In this document: piece after piece, positions 59,820 to 64,000 of the stretch
Layout of the letters: the number at the start of each line of letters is the position of its first letter
Numbering within the stretch: position 1 is the stretch's first letter
Source of the DNA: Pleurostoma richardsiae
Taxonomy: Eukaryota > Ascomycota > Sordariomycetes > Calosphaeriales > Pleurostomataceae
Direction of reading: 5' to 3'
NCBI GenBank assembly: GCA_030052745.1
Contig: JANBVO010000005.1
Location: 248,001-312,000 of the forward strand
DNA: 64,000 nucleotides
The notes under the pieces: model-generated
Told to the model about the DNA's origin: nothing
What the model saw: the letters and a program-made list of their open reading frames with translations, nothing else
Databases searched by the model: none
Translations under genes and position numbers: made by a program

Positions 59820-59912
59820 TAGGTACCTAGGTAGGTAGATACCTGTCTACCTACCCAAGTGAAGCAGATACCTCCTGTCCCAACCTATCTAGGTACCTGC
59901 TTACCTGCTCAC
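59820..59912. promoter_or_regulatory. GGTACCTA / TACCTACC motif cluster
   Basis: At least six variants of ACCTA, GGTACC and GGTAGGTA occur within 93 bp, including the palindromic GGTACCTAGGTAGG. The same motif recurs in other intergenic regions of this window. The function is unknown; position upstream of a gene suggests a regulatory or nucleosome-related role. Confidence 0.4.
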
Positions 59913-60403
59913 TCGACCTTCCTGCGCTTCACCTGCCACTGAATGCGGGCGGCCTAATCAACACCAGCTTAGTACCCAGGTAGACCGTAGTGAAGACCAT
60001 TCCTCCCAAAACATATTGCCAAAAGTAAAAGGATACAGTGCCACTTCTCTGTAACTTGCTATCACCTGCATTGGCTTGGGAACATCCATTCCATCATGCA
60101 GGAGCATGCATGGGCAGCGAATAAGGGTGCACACTCGCCCAGGGGTCGGTCTTAAGGTCATGTAGCTTTGACGACTCGACGTGATCAGAGAGCCCAGGCC
60201 AATCGAGGGTAACCCAAGGTAAGAGGCTCAAGTTACCCTGTACTGGGCAGCCGCCTACAAATTCAGTCCCCTGCCAATCTTTCAAATTCAAGTCGGACGC
60301 CTCGTTCCAGTGCCCCTCCTTGGTTGCCTCACTGCAGACGTACGCTCCCCTGCTCAACATCCACACGTCTCAACAGGTCGCGGACTTTATCTTTTCAGAC
60401 AGC

Positions 60404-62613
60404 ATGAGTGCCGTGGATCGGTCTGCTGACCTTTTCGGTCTCGGATACTCATTCGCGAGCAACATGAACAATCCCACCTATGAACAGACTATACCGTGTC
60501 TGAAGGATGCCCTTGCTGAAATTGACGGTCTTTTTGTCGGTTTCAAATACCTGGAAAAGGCCGAGCCAAGTTCGACTGTCCCGTCCCGGAGTTGCTCAGA
60601 AGTGGCTTCCTCCATGGAGGGAGGAGCCAATGACTCTCAGGGAAAGCCATTCCAATCCGACCCCGGTCTCTGCGGACAAACGTTGCGCTTGTCTCCGTTT
60701 TCGACAAACTCTCTTGAAGCGTACGAGGACGAACTAGCAACTGCCCTAAATAGCAAGATCATCTCCTCTACCCGCCCGGGCACCGACCGAGCGAAGGCCC
60801 AGTGGGCGGCGCTTCGCGATCTGCGAAAAACCGTGGAATCTCATTTCAATCGCTTTAGGGGGGTTTGCCGCCATCCTGAGTCTCCTGAGTTATGTACCCC
60901 TGTGATACAAGATCTTCTAAGCTCTTATCGTGATGCTAAAGGGTTGCGTGAGAAAGGCATACTCGTCTTCAGGGATCTCGTATGTGGCGAGACCCCAAAG
61001 GATCTGAAGAGCGTCTTCGCATTTGCAACCTTGTCACTCGCAATGTCGGAACTCTTGGTCGAAAGAGGATGCATAGAAGAGAATCTGGGTCTAACCGACC
61101 TCGCATGCTTGAGAGAAGCTATTAGGTCTCTAGAGGAAAGAGACACCTTCACAACGCTGGCTGTGCGCCTATGGCCAGAATCAGAGAATGTCCTGCATTC
61201 TATCTCGGCAAATTCAGGTCATCTACAGCCCACACCTTCCGCATCGCATGTACCCTCCTTCTTGGAAGGCCACCTCCCATTCTCTTCTTCCAAGAATGGT
61301 ATCACTATAGATCAGACCGTACCAGAAAGCGATTACACAATAGGCGAGGATATGCAAGGCACTGATGAAAGCTTCAAATACTTGGATTTTGACCCAACCA
61401 TCAACTGGGAACGGGCTCTCGTGGCGACATCCCAGCCAGAAACTCCACCGAACTGTGCCCTACGGCAAGCAACAAGCATGCACCAGAATATTGCATTCTC
61501 GGATTTCACAGGACCGGAACCTCCTTCCTACAGTCCGGAATACCCTGGACATGAGGGAGACCAGAGACCCCTTCGCTCATCATGTCCTCCTGAAGGAGCC
61601 CATCAAGCCTCCTCCGAGATTTTGCAGATGGTCCTCTGGAGAGCCTCGCCATGCGGAAATGCCAAGGATCCCTTGGGCTGGGATTGGGACCGGTCATTGT
61701 TGATGTCCCTTTTTTGTACCAAGCCGTACATCATCGTTCAAAACTTCCTTAAGTGTGAGTGCATGAAGTCCCCACAGTCCTATCGATTCTATGACTAGGG
61801 TGGGACCAACAAACGCAGACTTAAAAGGCATGAAGGACGACTTGTCCGGCTTTCTCTTCTTTCTCTCTGGCCAGGGCCTTTACTCGGAGGCCAGCCAGAG
61901 CGGCGCTAGTCAGACTCTTGAGCGGTCTACATTTGTGAAGAGAGCTGCTGGAGCCTTCTTCATGCCTCTCAAGCATGAATTCAGGGGCAACCCACAGTTT
62001 CTAGGGTTGTTGGCGATGGCTAGAGCTTTTGTCAAACTAGGCTATCTCAAGACCGTGGCGCAGATCGAGGGATATCTAGAGCTCGTCTCGGTAAATCAAC
62101 TGACATGCTCTGTGTTGATGCTTGTCGCTAACTGTGGTAGCCACTGTGCCTCTCCGAGCAGCAGGTGAGAGACTTCCTCAGCGATGTCAAGGCGCAGGCT
62201 AAGATCGCTTGTCCCCGGCTCAACCCTGCTATCAGCATCTCTGAAGGCAGAAAGCGCTCCAGCCCTGGCAAGAAAAATGTTGAGCGTCAGAAGAAAGTGT
62301 AGGACAATCCCTGCCAACACCCACCCCCCAAACGATAATTTCCCTGTCTACTGACTCTGGACGAATTAGCCTCGCCGACAGGCCATTCAAGTGCTCAGTG
62401 AATGGGTGCACGAAGTCGTACACACAGAGGCCGGGTCTTTCGCGTCATCTCAGATATGACCACGACAATGGCAAAGTAACGACTTATATCTGTGAGTCCC
62501 CCGGCTGTAGGTACCAGAACAAGCGGCTGGATCTGCTACGAGAGCACTGGAAAACAAAACACAAGGGAGATCCCATGCCGCCCGCCCTGATTTCCAGGAA
62601 GAAAAGGTCATGA
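60404..62613 (+). CDS. C2H2 zinc-finger protein with large N-terminal region
   Basis: Exons 60404-61754, 61819-62090, 62141-62298 and 62370-62613 give 674 aa; all introns (50-71 bp) are GT-AG and in frame. The start is the first ATG; upstream codons in the frame are non-ATG. The N-terminal 450 residues are poorly conserved, with a helical region at about 110-230. Exons 2-3 encode a helical, moderately hydrophobic segment (LKGMKDDLSGFLFFLSGQG). The C-terminus carries two C2H2 fingers, both C-x4-C-x12-H-x4-H: CSVNGCTKSYTQRPGLSRH and CESPGCRYQNKRLDLLREH. A basic stretch (GRKRSSPGKKNVERQKK) just before the fingers may be a nuclear signal. It is probably a fungus-specific transcription factor; the target is unknown. 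The donor of intron 3 (GTAGGA) is weak, but only this choice continues the frame into the first finger. Confidence 0.85.
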
Positions 62614-63345
62614 AAAGTTAGTCGAAATGCGCGACGTCGTTTCGGCAGTCGACTGCGGGTGCCTGACTCAGCTATGGATTGTGTATACGGTCGTGGACCG
62701 CCAGCAGGATGGGCATTGTCGGGGACAGTTCGCGGCGTTTGGTATAAGGGTGAATGGCGGCCCGCGGAAGGGAACGGCTCGATAGAGCTGGAGGTGTAGG
62801 AAACATATCGGAGTCTGAAAATATGCCGAAGCCTCGTTTGGAAATATCCCACCTCAGTTGTAGCCATAGTCAAGATCCTTCAGCTGGCCGACTATCGTCA
62901 AGGCTCTGTGTGTTAGATAATTTGCGACATAGCCTTCTCGGCAGAAAGAAATGCTATAGGGCACTACGGGATATGACAAATAACCCCTTTAAGGACAAGA
63001 CAGCACGACTGTCCCAAAAAGTTGTCTGATACTACATCGCCGCGCCCACGATTGTAGGTACGCGCCACCCCACTGACGCTTACCGGATCAACTATCAGCA
63101 ACTCCCTACGGAATTCTGATGCCAGTGCTGAATGATTCAAACCTGTGGAGCTGAACATGGTGGCACGAGACTATGCGGCGAGATTTTCTATCTTCAAAAC
63201 CGCAGCTATTACAGTCAGTTCACCATGCCGGCAAAGACCGCTTGAATTGTCCTGTTATCTATACCGTAGCCATCAGACGCCTAGACCATGATGTTGATGC
63301 CGCTTGAATCACAACCTTCACCCCCAAGCTCCAGCGTTAAGGGCT
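62614..63345. other. Convergent 3' region, 0.73 kb
   Basis: The region lies between the stop of the C2H2 gene (+) and the stop of the Maf gene (-). A 91-codon frame at 62754-63029 has no recognisable features. Nothing else is seen. Confidence 0.55.
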
Positions 63346-64000
63346 TCAAAAGTCCTCCTCCTCGCTCTCCCCATCTTCCTCCTCCTCCCCCTGCCGGAAC
63401 ACCACCTTCTCCGCCAGCGCCAGGCACCTCCGCACCGGCAGCCCCACGACGTTGTCCACCCCGCCCTCCAGCCTCTCCACCAGCAGCATCCCGCCCATGC
63501 CCTGCACCGCGTACCCGCCCGCCTTGTCCGCGCCCTCCCGGGTCCTCACGTACGCCTCGATGACGCTGTCGGGCAGGCCGCCCGCCTCGCTCGCGAAGAA
63601 CACCTTGGTCTCCTCGGTGTGCGCGGCCATCTCGTAGCCGGGGTGGCTCGCGTCCGCCTTGGGCGCCAGCACGCACACGCTGGTCAGCACGCGGTGCACG
63701 CGCGTGTCGCGCAGGTGCCGCAGCATGCGCACGTGCTCGGCCTCGGACCGCGGCTTCTCGAGCACGCGGCCCTCGCGGGTGACGATCACGGTGTCGGCGG
63801 CGATGACGAGGTCCGGGTCCGTGGGGACCGGGGGGGCGCTGGCTCCGGCTGCCTCGGCATCCTGCTGCTGCTGCTCGAGGGCCGCCTCGTACACGTCCAG
63901 GCACTTCTGCCGCGCGGTCGCGGAGACGTACTCGAAGGGGCCGTACTCGGCCTTGGAGAGATTCTCGGGCTTGGTGGAGGGCTGGATCTCGAGGTTCGTG
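63346..64000 (-). CDS. Maf-family nucleotide pyrophosphatase (partial, N-terminus outside window)
   Basis: An open frame enters from the right edge and ends at the TGA at 63346-63348, with 217 residues visible. Typical Maf/HAM1-like blocks are present: NLEIQPSTKPENLSK, DLVIAADTVIV (the catalytic acidic pair region), LEKPRSEAEHVRMLRHL, and GGYAVQGMGG followed by VDNVVGLPV. These enzymes hydrolyse non-canonical nucleoside triphosphates such as modified or methylated pyrimidine nucleotides to monophosphates, a house-cleaning role in the cytosol. The chain ends in an unusual Glu-rich tail of about 15 residues. A Gln run (QQQQ) interrupts the region between the first and second blocks. The first residues with the SxSPRR-type motif are outside the window. 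Confidence 0.92.
   Translation of the reverse strand, partial: TNLEIQPSTKPENLSKAEYGPFEYVSATARQKCLDVYEAALEQQQQDAEAAGASAPPVPTDPDLVIAADTVIVTREGRVLEKPRSEAEHVRMLRHLRDTRVHRVLTSVCVLAPKADASHPGYEMAAHTEETKVFFASEAGGLPDSVIEAYVRTREGADKAGGYAVQGMGGMLLVERLEGGVDNVVGLPVRRCLALAEKVVFRQGEEEEDGESEEEDF

Larger units (their letters stand above)
58659..60403. other. Intergenic region, 1.75 kb
   Basis: 3' side of the mannosidase and promoter of the C2H2 gene. It holds a GTTACCC array (59259-59332) and a dense GGTACCTA/TACCTACC cluster (59820-59912), both listed separately. No supportable gene. Confidence 0.6.

Overview
The window is nuclear DNA from a filamentous ascomycete (Pezizomycotina, probably Sordariomycetes). 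The evidence is short 50-140 bp GT-AG introns with CTNAC-type branch sites, GC-rich coding sequence with C/G-ending codons, long AT-richer intergenic stretches, and typical fungal families: a trifunctional HisI-HisE-HisD protein, a PAS hybrid histidine kinase, an endothiapepsin-like protease, a GPI-type phospholipase B and a class I alpha-mannosidase. I found no bacterial or viral genes, CRISPR arrays, rRNA or convincing tRNA genes, and no intact transposon. All gene models were built by hand from splice signals and family motifs. There are 18 genes, two of them cut by the window edges.

Layout from left to right. 1-2795 (-): AT-hook/BRCT chromatin-type protein, C-terminus outside the window. 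3880-8329 (-): hybrid histidine kinase with six exons. 10223-11578 (-): Wss1-type DNA-protein crosslink protease. 13596-15014 (+): secreted aspartic protease whose first intron is awkward. 15337-17328 (-): multi-pass membrane protein. 20178-20993 (+): luciferase-domain (former DUF5519) protein. 20994-27815: a 6.8 kb stretch without a recognisable gene. 27816-29618 (+): a half-zinc-cluster protein with a caspase-like region that lacks the catalytic cysteine. 30827-32818 (-): phospholipase B. 34786-37452 (-): HIS4/his-3. 38088-38987 (+): TAF9. 39461-41859 (-): lipin/PAH1. 44416-48076 (+): membrane-anchored fibronectin-III coiled-coil protein. 48581-49247 (+): twin CX9C Cmc1-like protein. 49558-50768 (-): peroxisomal D-amino-acid oxidase. 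52609-54387 (+): conserved fungal protein of unknown role. 54671-55685 (-): UTP11. 56837-58658 (+): GH47 mannosidase. 60404-62613 (+): C2H2 finger protein. 63346-64000 (-): Maf-family nucleotide pyrophosphatase, N-terminus outside.

The genes do not form a pathway cluster. Most are core housekeeping or regulatory genes in ordinary mixed orientation: transcription (TAF9), ribosome biogenesis (UTP11), lipid synthesis (PAH1), histidine synthesis, mitochondrial assembly and glycan trimming. The phospholipase B and the aspartic protease are predicted to be secreted or cell-surface enzymes. The items most worth a second look are the pseudo-caspase/zinc protein and the large gene-poor stretch upstream of it, the frame problem in the protease, the GC-AG intron in UTP11, the cell-cycle-style motifs of the BRCT protein, the Cdc48-binding motifs of the Wss1 homologue, and several short repeat or motif arrays in promoters.
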